Assembly (NCBI GenBank): GCA_037176705.1
Contig: CM073891.1
Span: 52,144,571 to 52,208,570, forward strand
Length of the DNA stretch: 64,000 bases
Direction: 5' to 3'
Source: Molossus alvarezi
Lineage: Eukaryota; Chordata; Mammalia; Chiroptera; Molossidae
Part shown: one piece after another, positions 31,620 to 41,769 of the stretch
Numbering within the stretch: the first letter of the stretch is position 1
How the letters are laid out: the number at the start of each line of letters is the position of its first letter
The notes under the pieces: model-generated
Seen by the model: only the letters and a program-made list of their open reading frames with translations
Database searches by the model: none
What the model was told of the DNA's origin: nothing
Made by a program: the position numbers and the translations under genes

Positions 31620-33155
31620 AACAGAAACATTCTCATAGATACAGAGAACATTTTGTTGGTTGCCAGATGGGAAGGGGGTTGAAGGAATGGGTGAAAAAGG
31701 TGAAGGGATTAAGAAATACAAATTCATTGCTAGATTAACAAAGCTCAAAGGGAAAGGGGTTGGGCCTGGGAAGAAATAAACCAAAGAACTTATAGCATAA
31801 CCAATGGACACAGAGAATAGTGTGAGAAAAGGCATAAGGGGGGCGGGAGTGGGGAGGAGGGGGTCAATGGGGGAAGTATGAGGAACATCTGTAATACATT
31901 CTACATTCAAAAATAAAGATTAAAAAAAAAAGACTTAAATGTGACTCATGAATCCATAAAAATCATAGAAGAAACTGCAGACAACAGAACTTTAGACATC
32001 ATATGCAGCAGAATTTTCACTGATACATCTCCTAAGGCAACAGAAACACAGGAGAAAATGAATACATGGGACTACATCAAACTCAAAAGCTCCTACACAG
32101 CAAAAAATACAATCATCAGGATGGAAAGGCAATCGACTGTATGGAGAGCATAATTGCCAATGATATATCAGATAAGGGGTTAATTTCCAATATATATAGA
32201 GTGCTCATCCAACGCAACAAAAGAAAGACAAAGAACCCAATGGAAAAATGGGCAGAGGAACTAAATAGACAGCTCTCCAAACAGGACATACAAATGGCTA
32301 AGAGACATAGAAGAAATGCTCAACATCACTAATCATCCGAGCGATGCAAATTAAAAGGACAACGAGGTATCACATCACACCTGTCAGAATAGCCACCATC
32401 AACAAATCATCAAACAAGTGTTGGCGAGTGTGTGGAGAAAAGAGGACTCTAGTACACTCCTGGTGGGAATGCAGACTGGTGCAGCCACTATGGAAAACAA
32501 TATGGTGTTACCTCAAAAAATTAAAAATTGAACTTCCATTTGACCCAGTGATCCCACTTCTAGGAATATACCCTACGAAGCTTGAAACACTTGTGAGACA
32601 GAATATATCTACCCCCATGTTCATAGCAGCACTATTTACAATAGCTAAGATCTGGAAACAGCCCAAGTGTCCATCAGTAGATGAATGTATAAAAAAGCTG
32701 TGGTACATATACACAATGAAGTACTATGCAGTTGTAAGAAAGAAAGATCTCTTATCCTTTGAGACAACATGGAGGGACCTGGAAAGTATTTTCCTAAGTG
32801 AAACAAGCCAAACAGAGAAAGACAAGTATCATATGATCTCACTTATTTGTGGAATAGAATGAACATAACAGTCAGAGGAACGGGGTAGTACCAAAGACGT
32901 GGAAGTGGGGTACAGACTGACAATCCCCAGAAGAGGGGGTGGTGGGGGAAGAGATAAACCGCAGAACTTATATGCATGTATGCTTGAACAATGGACATGA
33001 ACAATAAAGCTGGGGACAGGGCAGGGAGGGAAATGGAGGGGGGAATCAGTGGAAGAAAGAGTAGAAACATCTGTAACAAAAATAAATTAATTAATAAAAA
33101 ATAAAAAATAAATTAATTAAATTTAAAAAATAATAATAAAAAATAAAAGCACCCA

Positions 33156-33300
33156 CCTCTGGGATTCTCAAACTTTAATGAGCATACGGATAATCTCAGG
33201 ATCTTGTTAAACCATAGATTCTGGTTCACCACGCAGGTGTACATTTTAACAAGCTCCTTAGTAATGCTGTTGCTGCTAGTCCATCAATGATGCTCTGAAT
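33156..33300 (+). mobile_element. MER5-type hAT fragment
   Basis: GATTCTCAAACTTTAATGAGCAT, ATCTTGTTAAACCATAGATTCTGG and TTTTAACAAGCTCCTTAGTAATGCTG follow the order of MER5A-type nonautonomous hAT-Charlie elements. It lies directly right of the L1-C TSD. Confidence 0.7.
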
Positions 33301-34460
33301 AGCAAAATTCTGCTACTTAATGCTGGGATCTTTGCACCTGTGCACTGCTACCTTCCTTTCACCACAGAGAGGGCCAGGCGGGGATAGGCTTAGATAAGCT
33401 AGCTGTGGAGATACCCCAGAGCTGAAGGTCTAAGTTCAGAGAGAAATCTAAAATGGGGGTTAACACTGATTTCATAAGTGAGAACCAGGCTATGGGCCAC
33501 AAGTAGCAGAACACAGAAAAATAGGCACTGAAGGGAGGATATTTTAGAAAAAGGAAAAGGCTCTTATCTCAGCACTTCTAGAAAGCAGAGTCTGGGCAAA
33601 GATTAAAGTACTGACACTTTTAGGAAAGATGAAAACACAAGACAAAAAACAAGGTAAAGCAAGGCAGTGAATCAGAATCTGCATTTTAACAAGATCCCTG
33701 GATGATTCATGTGCACACTGAAGTTTGAGAAACACTGTTCTAGCTACCATATGTTTTAAATAGATTTGTTTTCTTTCTTTTATTTGTAACTGAGTTTCAG
33801 ACTTGTGTTGATTTGGTGCAGAGCAGAGACTTAACTCCAAGATGCAAGAGGCAAAGTAGAAGGAGTACAAGAGTCCTCCAAAATAGACCTAATTTGTGCA
33901 AATCACAACACAGTGATCTCAATAAAATAAATGGGCACCCTAAATCAAGATCTTCTTTACATATGTTCAAACTTTCAGTGTTTTACTTATCATGACTCCA
34001 GTAACAGTATTAGAGATCTATATAATAGGAGATGAAAAAAGATGTGGTTTTTCTAGAAATTTTTTTTTTAAATCTATAAGATGTTCAAGGTATATAATCC
34101 ATATGCCCCTAAATCACTAATTCCAAGTTCTGTTATGATAGGATGTTTTTGCAGTTATTTCTTAGAATTTTTAAATTCTATCCTAGAAATGAAAATGAAG
34201 CATATTGACATCCCACACATTTTCTTCTAAGGAAGGAATCTTGGTTAGATATGTTTATAAACAGAAGATATAGTCCTATTTCTTACAAGCTACACATGGA
34301 ATTCCAAAGACTGTCTCAACTGTTAACAATAGTTATATCTGGGAAATGTAACTGTATAAAGTTCTTCTTATTAAAACTTAGGCACATGTTAATTTTCTAA
34401 TTTTAAAAACTATTTTAATTTTTTAAAAATCTGTCCTCACTCTGATTTTAATATTATTGT
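33301..34460. other. Mostly unclassified sequence
   Basis: No gene found. A second partial MER5-type piece sits at 33,655-33,742 (listed separately). The rest, including AT-rich 33,740-34,450, holds nothing I can support. Confidence 0.45.
33655..33742 (+). mobile_element. MER5-type hAT 3' half
   Basis: GAATCAGAATCTGCATTTTAACAAG then CACACTGAAGTTTGAGAAACACTG is the right half and right terminal repeat of a MER5A-like element. Confidence 0.7.
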
Positions 34461-34462
34461 TT

Positions 34463-34665
34463 TACCCTGGCTCTTTTTGTTGGATCTTCATACTGTCACC
34501 AAACATGGCAGGCTACATTCCTGATCAGGGCACATACCCAGGTCACAAGTTTAATCCCTGGTCAGGACATATGCAGGAGGCAGCGGATCAATGTTTCTCT
34601 CTCACATCAATGTTTCTCTCTCTCTCAAAAAAAAACCAACAATAAAGAAATAAATAAAATAAAAA
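34463..34665 (+). mobile_element. Diverged Ves-related SINE
   Basis: The head is poorly kept (ACCCTGGCTCTTTTTGTTGGA), but the CAGGGCACATACCCAGGTCAC, GTTTAATCCCTGGTCAGG and GCAGGAGGCAGC blocks and the CTCTCTCTC/A-rich tail identify it. It contains a duplicated ATCAATGTTTCTCTCTC. Confidence 0.75.
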
Positions 34666-35373
34666 TAAGGAGTTTAAAAATATATATATTGCTCAAGCTT
34701 TAAAGCACCTTCTTCCTGACAATTTGTGCCAATTTTGTCCTGTGTAGTTGTGGAGATGGCTGAATAACAAGGGAAAAAATATATTGCTTTTAGGTTTTTC
34801 TTAGAGATCTGACACTGTTTAAAATGATTGATAGAGTAACTGTTTAAATCTACTTGTTTATCTTTTATGTTAGTGGGAGAGCACTCTTGTTGCAATTTGT
34901 TGAAATGACTGACATAGATTTTTTAAGGAAATGTTCTAAAGAATAATAGTCCGTGATTTGGAGGGCGATAAAGGATTGCCATTTAATAGGGTGGAGTAGA
35001 CAATAGTTTCAATCCATTCTAAAGGAATTATGCCTGTTTTAAACAGGGAATGAGGAAGAATTCGGGTGAAACAGTTAGAAAGGGTGTTAAATATCTCTGA
35101 CAGCAACAATACTTCACCAAGTTCCTCTTAAAATTTGAGGTGGAAAAAATAAAAAATAAATAAAACAAAATAAAATTTGGCTGATGAATGAATATTATTA
35201 ACTGTGTGGAATTACTATATCTCAAATAGGAAGAACAATGAAATGTACAAAGTATGAAAAGATTATATAAAAAATATATAATTATGAAAGATGGGTTTTC
35301 ATCTATAATACATGGATTTTGGTATTACTTATAATAACCAGGAGGGCTAAATGTTATATTCTATCTCAGTCAG
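34666..35373. other. AT-rich, nothing recognised
   Basis: No gene or classifiable repeat. Confidence 0.45.
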
Positions 35374-35389
35374 AAAACGCTCCATTTCT

Positions 35390-35610
35390 TTTTTATCCTC
35401 ACCCAAGAACATTTTTCTATTTTTTTTTTAATCAGATAGAGTGGGAGGGGGAGAGAGAGAGAGAAACATAAACATGAAAGGAACACATCAAGTGGCTGCC
35501 TCCCTCACGATCCCAACCAGGGCCAGCGTGCCCTGGACCAGAATTGAACCCACGACTTATTGGTACCCGGGGCTAACGCTCTAACCACTGAGCCAAACTG
35601 GCCACGGTAC
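35390..35610 (-). mobile_element. Ves SINE
   Basis: Minus strand: CCGTGGCCAGTTTGGCTCAGTGG head, a short deletion after the B box, and a CTTGGGTGAGGATAAAA tail. TSD AAAACGCTCCATTTCT (35,374-35,389) versus AAAACACTCCATTTCT (35,611-35,626). Confidence 0.93.
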
Positions 35611-35626
35611 AAAACACTCCATTTCT

Positions 35627-36160
35627 AAGTGGCTTTTTAGATTCCTCTTTTCTTATTTAAACATAATATGCTTACTTGTGATTTATTTAAGCATACATTT
35701 TTTTCTTCCCCCTTTCTCCTTCTTCCTTTTCTCTCAAATTCCCTTCTCTCTTCATTCTGTTTCCTCTCTGTTCCTAAACAATTCCATCCTAAAATCATCA
35801 GGTGGGGCAAAGAATGGTAAACATCTGTACAGATGGGATTGAGGTTGGCCAAAATTTGGATTTCAGAGCCCAAGCAGGGTAAAGACGGTGTTCAAGGGGG
35901 AGGGAGTTATCACCCAGCGTGAGGTGTCAGAGTCCAATCAAGATGAGTGGTGCATCCACGGGGATGGTAGGTGGGGGTGGTTTTTGTCCAGCATGGGGTA
36001 TCAGCTTTTAAGTGGTTTGGAGAGGGCATCTGCACAGGCTGGAAATGGCAGCAGAGATGGGAGATTGGCTGCTTACATGGGGATTGATTAGTTAAGTAAA
36101 TGTATTAAGAATAGCACGAGATATGTTTCTCAGCAGCCTGCAAGGGTGTCAAAAAAGAGA
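35627..36160. other. Nothing recognised
   Basis: Includes a pyrimidine-rich tract (35,695-35,770). Short frames here have no family resemblance. Confidence 0.4.
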
Positions 36161-36169
36161 GAAAGAACT

Positions 36170-36409
36170 GCCCTGGCCGGTTTGGCTTAGCAATTAGAGC
36201 ATTGGCCAGAGAGTCCCAGGTTCCATTCCCAGTAAGGGCAAGTACCTCGGTTGCAGTTTGTCCCCGGCCCCAGTTGGGGTCGTATGGGTGGCAACCAGTT
36301 GATGTGTCTCTCTCACATCAATGTTTCTCTCTCTCTTCCCCCCTCTCTCCCTCCTGCTCTATCTGAAGATAAATGCAAAAATGTCCTCGGGTGAGGATAA
36401 AAAAAAAGA
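36170..36409 (+). mobile_element. Ves SINE
   Basis: GCCCTGGCCGGTTTGGCTTAG head, GGTTCCATTCCC B box, TTGCAGTTTGTCCCCGGCCC, and a TGTCCTCGGGTGAGGATAAA tail. Flanks GAGAAAGAACT and AAGAAGAAGAACT form an approximate TSD. Confidence 0.92.
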
Positions 36410-37034
36410 AGAAGAACTAAAATAAACTCTGTAGTATTGGATTGAAATTGGAGATATTAGTGTAAATTTACAGTTTTTGTTAGATGGACATATGATATAT
36501 GATGATAGATATTAATGTAGAAGGGAAAGTAAATGTGAGTATGTGTATAGGCATATACATATATATTCCCTAGTTGTATCCACTGAAAGCCCGGGCGCAG
36601 CAATACTGAGGCATGTTAAATATTTTATTTGAATAAAATGTATTCAAATCAGGCAGCACCAAACAGGAATTGATTAGAAGTGCTCAACAGGGGAAAAACT
36701 TTTACAGAGAAAAGGAGAAAACAAAATAAGAGAATAATTGATTGGCTGTAACTTAAAGCCTGATTCACTATTTGTGAAAGGCTGTCCTTAGTTTTTAATT
36801 TCATAACCTTGAGGTATTTACAGGATTAGATTTTGGTTTGCTTAAGTAGGCTGCCATGGAATTAGAGCTACCTCAGTATAATGGCTTTTTTGTTGAATTA
36901 ACTTAACAAACATTAAACAAAACAGAAAACCATAGAAAGTTTGATACAGAACAGAATATCTAGATAGTTTCCAAGTACTTCCCCACAAAGTACTTATTAA
37001 GCCTAGTGTACACATCCTAAATCAGGGGATCAAA
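36410..37034. other. Unclassified; possible LTR-like stretch
   Basis: 36,590-36,960 contains TTTGAATAAAATG and a Q-rich-looking AACAGGGGAAAAACTTTT segment that could be an old LTR, but I see no ends. No gene. Confidence 0.3.
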
Positions 37035-37059
37035 GTGAATATTATCAGTTAGGGATCCA

Positions 37060-37566
37060 ACAGAAATTATACAATACCATCACTTCCAAAAATGATAACC
37101 TAAACATAATCCTGGGGAAACATCAGACAAACCCAATGAAAGGATATTGTACAAAGTAATTAGATTGTTATCTTTTAAAGTGTCAAGGTCATGATAGCCA
37201 CTGAAAGACTGAGAAACTGTTCCAAACAGAATGGGACCAAAGAAACATGACAGATAAATGCTGCATGTCATCATGACCTGGATAATTTTGCTATAAAATT
37301 CATTGGGTCAAGTGAATAAACGTGAATGGGTCTGAGGATTAGATGGTGGTGACGTATCAAGGTTAATTTCCTGATTTTGATTGTTGTCCTGTGGTTATAT
37401 AGAAGAATGTTCTTGTTTATAGAAAATACATACTGAAGTATTGGAAGATAATGGGACATCAGATAAGCAATTGTACTCTCAAATGGTACAGAAAAAGTTA
37501 TTTGTATGGTACTCCCAACTTGTCTGTAAGTTTGTGATTGTTTCAAGATAAAAAGTATTTTTAAAA
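37060..37566 (+). mobile_element. Old L1 3' end (L1M-type)
   Basis: The order TGACGTATCAAGGTTAATTTC, TTGATTGTTGTCCTGTGGTTAT, then CAACTTGTCTGTAAGTTTGTG and TTCAAGATAAAAAG is that of the ancient eutherian L1M 3'UTR. There is no coding part. Confidence 0.65.
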
Positions 37567-37577
37567 ACACAAATGTT

Positions 37578-37754
37578 GCCCAGCCGGTGTGGCTCAGTGG
37601 TTGACCAAGGGGTCACCGGTTCCATTCCTAGTCAGGGCCTATGCCCAGGTTGTGGGCCAAATCCCCAGTGGGAGGCATGCAGGAGGCGGCCAATCATCAA
37701 TGTTTCTGTCTCTCTCCCTCTACTCTCTCACCAAAATCAATAAAGAAAAAAAAA
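37578..37754 (+). mobile_element. Ves-related SINE (second branch)
   Basis: GCCCAGCCGGTGTGGCTCAG head with a shortened spacer, GGTTCCATTCC B box, and an AAAATCAATAAAG tail. Flanks TTAAAAACACAAATG and TTTTAAACATAAATG form an imperfect TSD. Confidence 0.92.
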
Positions 37755-37769
37755 TTTTAAACATAAATG

Positions 37770-38230
37770 CAATCAGAATGATTGGTGTTTCAGAAGCTTC
37801 ATAAGGTTTTTGGTTGTTTTTCCCCCAAAAAAAGGAATTATCATCTTCTATCCTGCAAAAAATGAACTTTGAATAGTGACATGGGTGGGTTTAATTAAAA
37901 CACTGAATGATCAGAAGATGTGAGGCCTTTAAATTACATTGCATTTTACTCCTCTACTGCAAACCAATAAAGTTACTGAACTTATTAACCTTGTACTCTG
38001 GAAGTAAATTCTCCAAAACTGGTGGAAAATAAAAGGAGAAACGTGATGGAAATTTATATTGTCACACCTTAAATGACTATCTTTTTTTCCTTAACAGAAA
38101 TCTTCCATTAACTGGTCTTGGAGCGAGGAAAAGTACTAAAACATTTTTTTCAGAGCTATCATATGACTTAATTTCATAGGAAAATTGATGACATGAAATA
38201 AATAACATCCATTACATGAACATTTTAATT
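37770..38230. other. Nothing recognised
   Basis: No gene or repeat supported. Confidence 0.4.
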
Positions 38231-38245
38231 AAAAATGTACACATT

Positions 38246-38500
38246 GCCCTGGCCTGTTTGGCTCAGCAGTTAGAGCATTGGCCTGTGGTCCAGAGAGACC
38301 CGGGTTTGGTTCCCGCTAAGGGCATGTACCTCGGTTGCAGTTTGTCCCCGGCCTTGGTTGGTCATGTGGGTGGCAACCACTCAATGTGTCCCTTTCACGT
38401 CGATGTTTCTCTCTTTTTCTTCCTCTCTCTCCCTCCTGCTCTATCTGAACAAAAAATGCAAAAATGTCCTCAGGTGAGGATAAAAAAAATAAATTAAAAA
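38246..38500 (+). mobile_element. Ves SINE, first of two at one target
   Basis: Full Ves element with GCCCTGGCCTGTTTGGCTCAG head and TCCTCAGGTGAGGATAAAA tail. It lies between target copies AAAAATGTACACATT (38,231-38,245) and AAAAATGCACATGTT (38,501-38,515). Confidence 0.95.
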
Positions 38501-38515
38501 AAAAATGCACATGTT

Positions 38516-38725
38516 GGCTCAGCCAGTGTGTTTCAGTGGTTGAGCCTTGACCCATGCACCAAGAGGTCACTGGTTCAATTCCCGATCAGGGCACATGCCC
38601 AGGTTATGGGCCCAATCCCCAGTGTGGAGCAAGCAGGAGGTGGTCGATCGATATTCTCTTTCATCAATGTTTCTATCTCTCTGTTTCTCTCCCTTCCTCT
38701 CTAAAATCAATAAAAATAAATAAAT
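38516..38725 (+). mobile_element. Ves-related SINE, second at the same target
   Basis: Head GGCTCAGCCAGTGTGTTTCAG, spacer CATGCACCAAGAGGTCAC, tail AAAATCAATAAAAATAAATA. It lies between the target copies at 38,501-38,515 and 38,726-38,740 (AAAAATGCACACATT). Confidence 0.93.
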
Positions 38726-38741
38726 AAAAATGCACACATTG

Positions 38742-39930
38742 AATTTCATGAACAGCACAGCACTTAACCATTTAAAAAGAAAACTATAACAGATATTTTT
38801 GTTTGCAGCAGATTTTTAATGTACAGTTGCCATGTGTTCTGCACATAGATGTCTTTTTTTTTTTTCCTTTAGATTTCCAAACCCAGTTGAAGCCATGAGA
38901 GAGAATATCTGAAGTAATTCATTAAAACCTTGGCAGCTGGGCCCTCAGCTCCCGCTTTCCCTAAAAGCTGCCTTTACTGAAGCTGACCGCTCTCGCTCTC
39001 CCAGCCTTTCCCTCCACAGAAGGCCTATTGTCACAGCCTCTGGAGGAGCAATTCCTGGAGGGACTGCTTCAGCCAGCCTAGAGTCTTGAATAAACAAAAT
39101 CTATGCAAATAAATTACCATCTGGAAAGCACTGGGTTACTGTGCTCTTTTGAGTGCTCCTAGGAAAACACGTTCAATTAAAATGAAATGTTTTGCTGTGT
39201 GATATAAGGTTCCAATTCAGGGGATTCTGGTGCCCCTCCAGCGAGTGTCAAGTTGTGGGGGGAAGGGAAATGACAGGCTGTCCTTCAGCTGCTGAATCAG
39301 AGGAACCTATTTTCTTGGATAAGATTTTACATTGAAAATGTGTTGTAGGTGATTTAAAATGAAAGCTGTTGCTCCTTGCTAAGAACATTGCATTTCCTGC
39401 CCTTTTCACCTGTTTTGATTCTAAACTGTTTTCAGCTGCTCTGCCACTTGGCTCTGGTAATTAGGGCTGGGAATTTCCTGATTCCTGTGTTCCATGGTAG
39501 CCCCGCTCCCCAAATCTCCCCCTACCATTTTCCTCCCAGTGGCCCTATCTCTTTGGTGTCTTTGTTCTCACATAAAATAGTCCCCACAAGCATTGATCAA
39601 AGTTCTATAAATACACACTGACTCATTAGCTATTTAAGAGCTTCTTCTTCATTAAGAATCTTGTTTTTAAATTTCAGTGGTGATAGTTTATTTTTTATTT
39701 GTCTTATCGTGAATCACAATATACAAAAGGAACATGATTTGACCTGAGGTATAAAAAAAAAAAAATCTGTATCATAGAAAATCTGTTTGAAAAAGATTTT
39801 ACTATGCCAAAAAATAAAAATAAAATGCAAGCCTCTGATTCATTCTCTGTGTGCAGCCTAATAATATAGACTAATTCAGAGAAATAGAAACCAGCCCAGC
39901 ACATTCAAAAAAGGATCTAAGAGCACTTTC
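38742..39930. other. Low-repeat sequence with regulatory-type motifs
   Basis: 1.2 kb with no transposon that I recognise and no coding frame that I accept. Around 39,091-39,123 there is a dense run of factor-type motifs (see next entry). ACTTGGCTCTGGTAATTAGGG near 39,445 adds a TAATTA core. It could be conserved non-coding DNA, but this cannot be judged from one species. Confidence 0.4.
39091..39123 (+). promoter_or_regulatory. Motif cluster: forkhead, octamer, homeodomain, E-box
   Basis: In 33 bp: TAAACAAA (forkhead-type, 39,091), ATGCAAAT (POU octamer, 39,103-39,110), AAATTACC (homeodomain-type) and CATCTG (E-box, 39,118-39,123). The motifs are seen directly; enhancer function is inference. 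Confidence 0.3.
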
Positions 39931-39934
39931 AAAA

Positions 39935-40112
39935 CAGTCACAGGGATGTAGAGTCAATAATATTGTGATAACTATGTATGGTGCCAGGCGGGTACTACAC
40001 TTATGGTGGGGGGTCACTTTGTAAATTATATAAATGTCTAATCACTGTGCTGTCCACTTGAAACTAATATAATATTGAATGTCAACTGTAACTGAAAAAT
40101 ATTTTTAAAGCA
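39935..40112 (+). mobile_element. Old L1 3' end (L1MA/L1MB-type)
   Basis: TGATAACTATGTATGGTGCCAGG, then GGGTCACTTTGTAAATTATATAAATG, TCTAATCACTGTGCTG and TGAAACTAATATAATATTG match the well-known last ~170 bp of eutherian L1M elements. Confidence 0.75.
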
Positions 40113-40210
40113 AAACAGGATATAAACTGTTAATCACCAAAATGGCTATACATCAGTCCTATTATAACCAATTATTTTCTGGCAATAATTTAATTTGTGG
40201 AAGTATTGAG

Positions 40211-40457
40211 TTTGTTTGTTTTTTAATTCCTCACCTGAGGATATTTTTCTACTTATTATCAGATAGAGTGGGAGGGAGGAAGAGGGAGAGACAGAGAGAA
40301 ACATGGAAGTGATAGAGGCACATCAACTGGCTGCCTCCCACACGACTGGACCAGGAGACCAATAGAAACCAAGGTACCTGCCCTTGATTGGAATGAAGTT
40401 GAGACTCATTGGTCGATGGGCTGATGCTCTATCCACTGAGAAAACCAGCCAGGGCAT
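40211..40457 (-). mobile_element. Ves SINE, diverged
   Basis: Minus strand: GCCCTGGCTGGTTTTCTCAGTGG head and CCTCAGGTGAGGAATTAAAA tail, with substitutions in both boxes. TSD AAGTATTGAG at 40,201-40,210 and 40,458-40,467. Confidence 0.9.
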
Positions 40458-40540
40458 AAGTATTGAGATTTGTAAGTGACTTTTAAAAATTTTTATTGAG
40501 GGTTTCATTAACGTTCTTTCTCATATTCATTTAATTTTTT

Positions 40541-40642
40541 TTTTTTTTTTTTTTTTTGATACGTGCCCCTAGCGGACACCAAACCAGTTACTCTCTGGTC
40601 CGCAGGCCGATGCTCCAACTGCTGAGCCAAACCAGCCAGGGC
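40541..40642 (-). mobile_element. Short Ves SINE: tRNA head plus poly(A) only
   Basis: The second head-only copy: GCCCTGGCTGGTTTGGCTCAG through GGTGTCCGCTAGGGGCACGTATC, then a T-run (poly(A) on the element strand). The TSD TCATTTAATTTTTT lies at 40,527-40,540 and 40,643-40,656. It stops at the same place as the copy at 19,054-19,166. Confidence 0.93.
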
Positions 40643-41116
40643 TCATTTAATTTTTTGAGGTATTTAATTTAAACCTTCTTCATTCTCAAAAATGCAAACC
40701 TTTTCCAAATTTTGAGCTTACCATCACCATCACAAAATTTTTCTTTAAAAAGATTATCTGTATCTACTTCATTTTAGTCAAGACTGGTCTCAGGTCTGCT
40801 GAGAGAGGGACTACGGAGACAAATCAGAGCCGATGGGAAAGAGATCTCCCTCTCCCACATGGAATGCGAATACCATCAGAATACTTAGTATCAATTGCAG
40901 CCTGAAGCATGTAACGTGTCACCTCTCCCTTCAGGGCCTCCAGTTTTCCAAATGCCCATCTAATCTGTGTTCACTCCTGGGAGCAGATGGTACAGTTCTC
41001 TTTGGGTGTTCTTTGATAGTATCAAAACCTTGTAGCTTAAGAAAAACCTGATATCTAAACTAGGTTGGCCAACTGCTCAGCTCAGTCTCAAGAGGATAAA
41101 GAATTTCAAGTATTGA

Positions 41117-41175
41117 AGGAGGAGGAGGAGGAGGAGGAGGAGGAGGAGGAGGAGGAGGAGAAGGAGAAGGAGAAA
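41117..41175. repeat. (GGA)n/(GAA) microsatellite
   Basis: About 14 GGA units followed by GAAGGAGAAGG. The glutamate-run reading frame over it is an artefact. Confidence 0.97.
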
Positions 41176-41224
41176 AGAAAACTAGTAAAGCAAAAGGGTG
41201 ATGTACTCAGTACTTGTCTGATAG

Positions 41225-41385
41225 TTAAGAAGCTTGAATTCTTGTCAAAACCCTTTCATCAAGTTGCTCTGTGACCTTGGGCAAGTTACTCAAAATTTCT
41301 GGACTTGGATCCTTCTTTGTAAAGAAAAGAAGTTGCATTATAAGCCCCAAAGTAACTTTTAGTTATAAATAGTTCTATGATTCTT
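41225..41385 (+). mobile_element. MIR fragment
   Basis: GCTCTGTGACCTTGGGCAAGTTACTCAAAATTTCTGG is the MIR core; TTCTTTGTAAAGAAAAGAAG and the following bases fit the downstream part. Confidence 0.8.
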
Positions 41386-41410
41386 AACTGTAGTACAATA
41401 AGATTATCTA

Positions 41411-41660
41411 GCCCTGGCCAGTTTGGCTCAGCGGTTAGAGCGTCGGCCTGCGGTCCGGAGAGACCCGGGTTCGGTTCCCGCTAAGGGCACGTTCTTCGGT
41501 TGCAGTTTGATCCCGGCCCTGGTTGGTCGTGCGGGTGGCAGCCACTCGATGTGTCCCTTCATGTCGATGTTTCTCTCTCTCTCTTCCTCTCTCTCCCTCC
41601 CACTCTATCTGTACAAAAAATGGAAAAATATCCTCAGGTGAGGATTAAAAAAAAAAAAAA
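41411..41660 (+). mobile_element. Ves SINE, well preserved
   Basis: GCCCTGGCCAGTTTGGCTCAGCGGT, GGTTCGGTTCCCG, GTGCGGGTGGCAGCCACTCG and a CAGGTGAGGATTAAAA tail. Perfect TSD AAGATTATCTA at 41,400-41,410 and 41,661-41,671. CpG sites are still present, which suggests a young copy. Confidence 0.96.
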
Positions 41661-41769
41661 AAGATTATCTAAAAAAGATATCCACTCATTAACCCCTGGC
41701 ACCAAGTCCATATGTAGAGAGAGTCTTAGGGAGAATATCGCAAATCTTATATGCACAGAAACATATATG

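Larger units (their letters stand above)
29802..31927 (+). mobile_element. HAL1-N: half-LINE nested in L1-C ORF2
   Basis: A 2.13-kb HAL1 with a perfect 16-bp TSD, AAAAGACTTAAATGTG, at 29,786-29,801 and 31,928-31,943. The host ORF2 sequence continues across it. Order: 5'UTR (29,802-30,655), ORF1 (30,656-31,619), 3'UTR, AATAAA and an A10 tail. There is no ORF2. Compared with HAL1-C, about 570 bp of 5'UTR are missing (junction near 30,621). It post-dates L1-C and is the least degraded HAL1 here. Confidence 0.95.
27155..32862 (+). pseudogene. ORF2 (L1): L1-C ORF2, inactive and split by HAL1-N
   Basis: It starts [17 protein letters not shown] and ends [10 protein letters not shown] with TGA at 32,860. 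The endonuclease has QKIHF where L1-A keeps QETHL; the codon at 27,278-27,280 changes the catalytic-type glutamate to lysine. The reverse transcriptase box is intact, [11 protein letters not shown] with FADD at 29,252-29,263, in the frame 29,144-29,596. The cysteine-rich C-terminus is present at 32,344-32,862. Between 29,580 and 29,600 L1 sequence is missing compared with L1-D. The HAL1 insertion divides the gene after about 29,785. Confidence 0.9.
24318..33143 (+). mobile_element. L1-C: near full-length LINE-1 with nested HAL1
   Basis: The TSD TAAAAGCACC lies at 24,308-24,317 and 33,144-33,153. The element has a 5'UTR of about 1.9 kb (24,318-26,216), ORF1 (26,217-27,109), ORF2 (27,155-32,862 including HAL1-N) and a 3'UTR ending in an A-rich (AATAAATTAATT) tail. 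Removing HAL1-N and its duplicated target leaves about 6.7 kb, longer than L1-A or L1-D; the extra length is 5' promoter sequence. The tail is long and AT-expanded, and both ORFs are broken. Confidence 0.93.

Noticed and set aside
38866..38915. Acceptor-like polypyrimidine tract TTTTTTTCCTTTAG before 38,873
   Set aside because: No open frame of useful length or donor follows, so I did not call an exon.
41065..41274. Glutamate-rich 69-residue frame
   Set aside because: It is produced by the (GGA)n microsatellite.
41411..41490. tRNA-like sequence with A and B boxes
   Set aside because: It is a Ves SINE head; no cloverleaf is kept and a SINE body with TSD follows. The same applies to all other copies.
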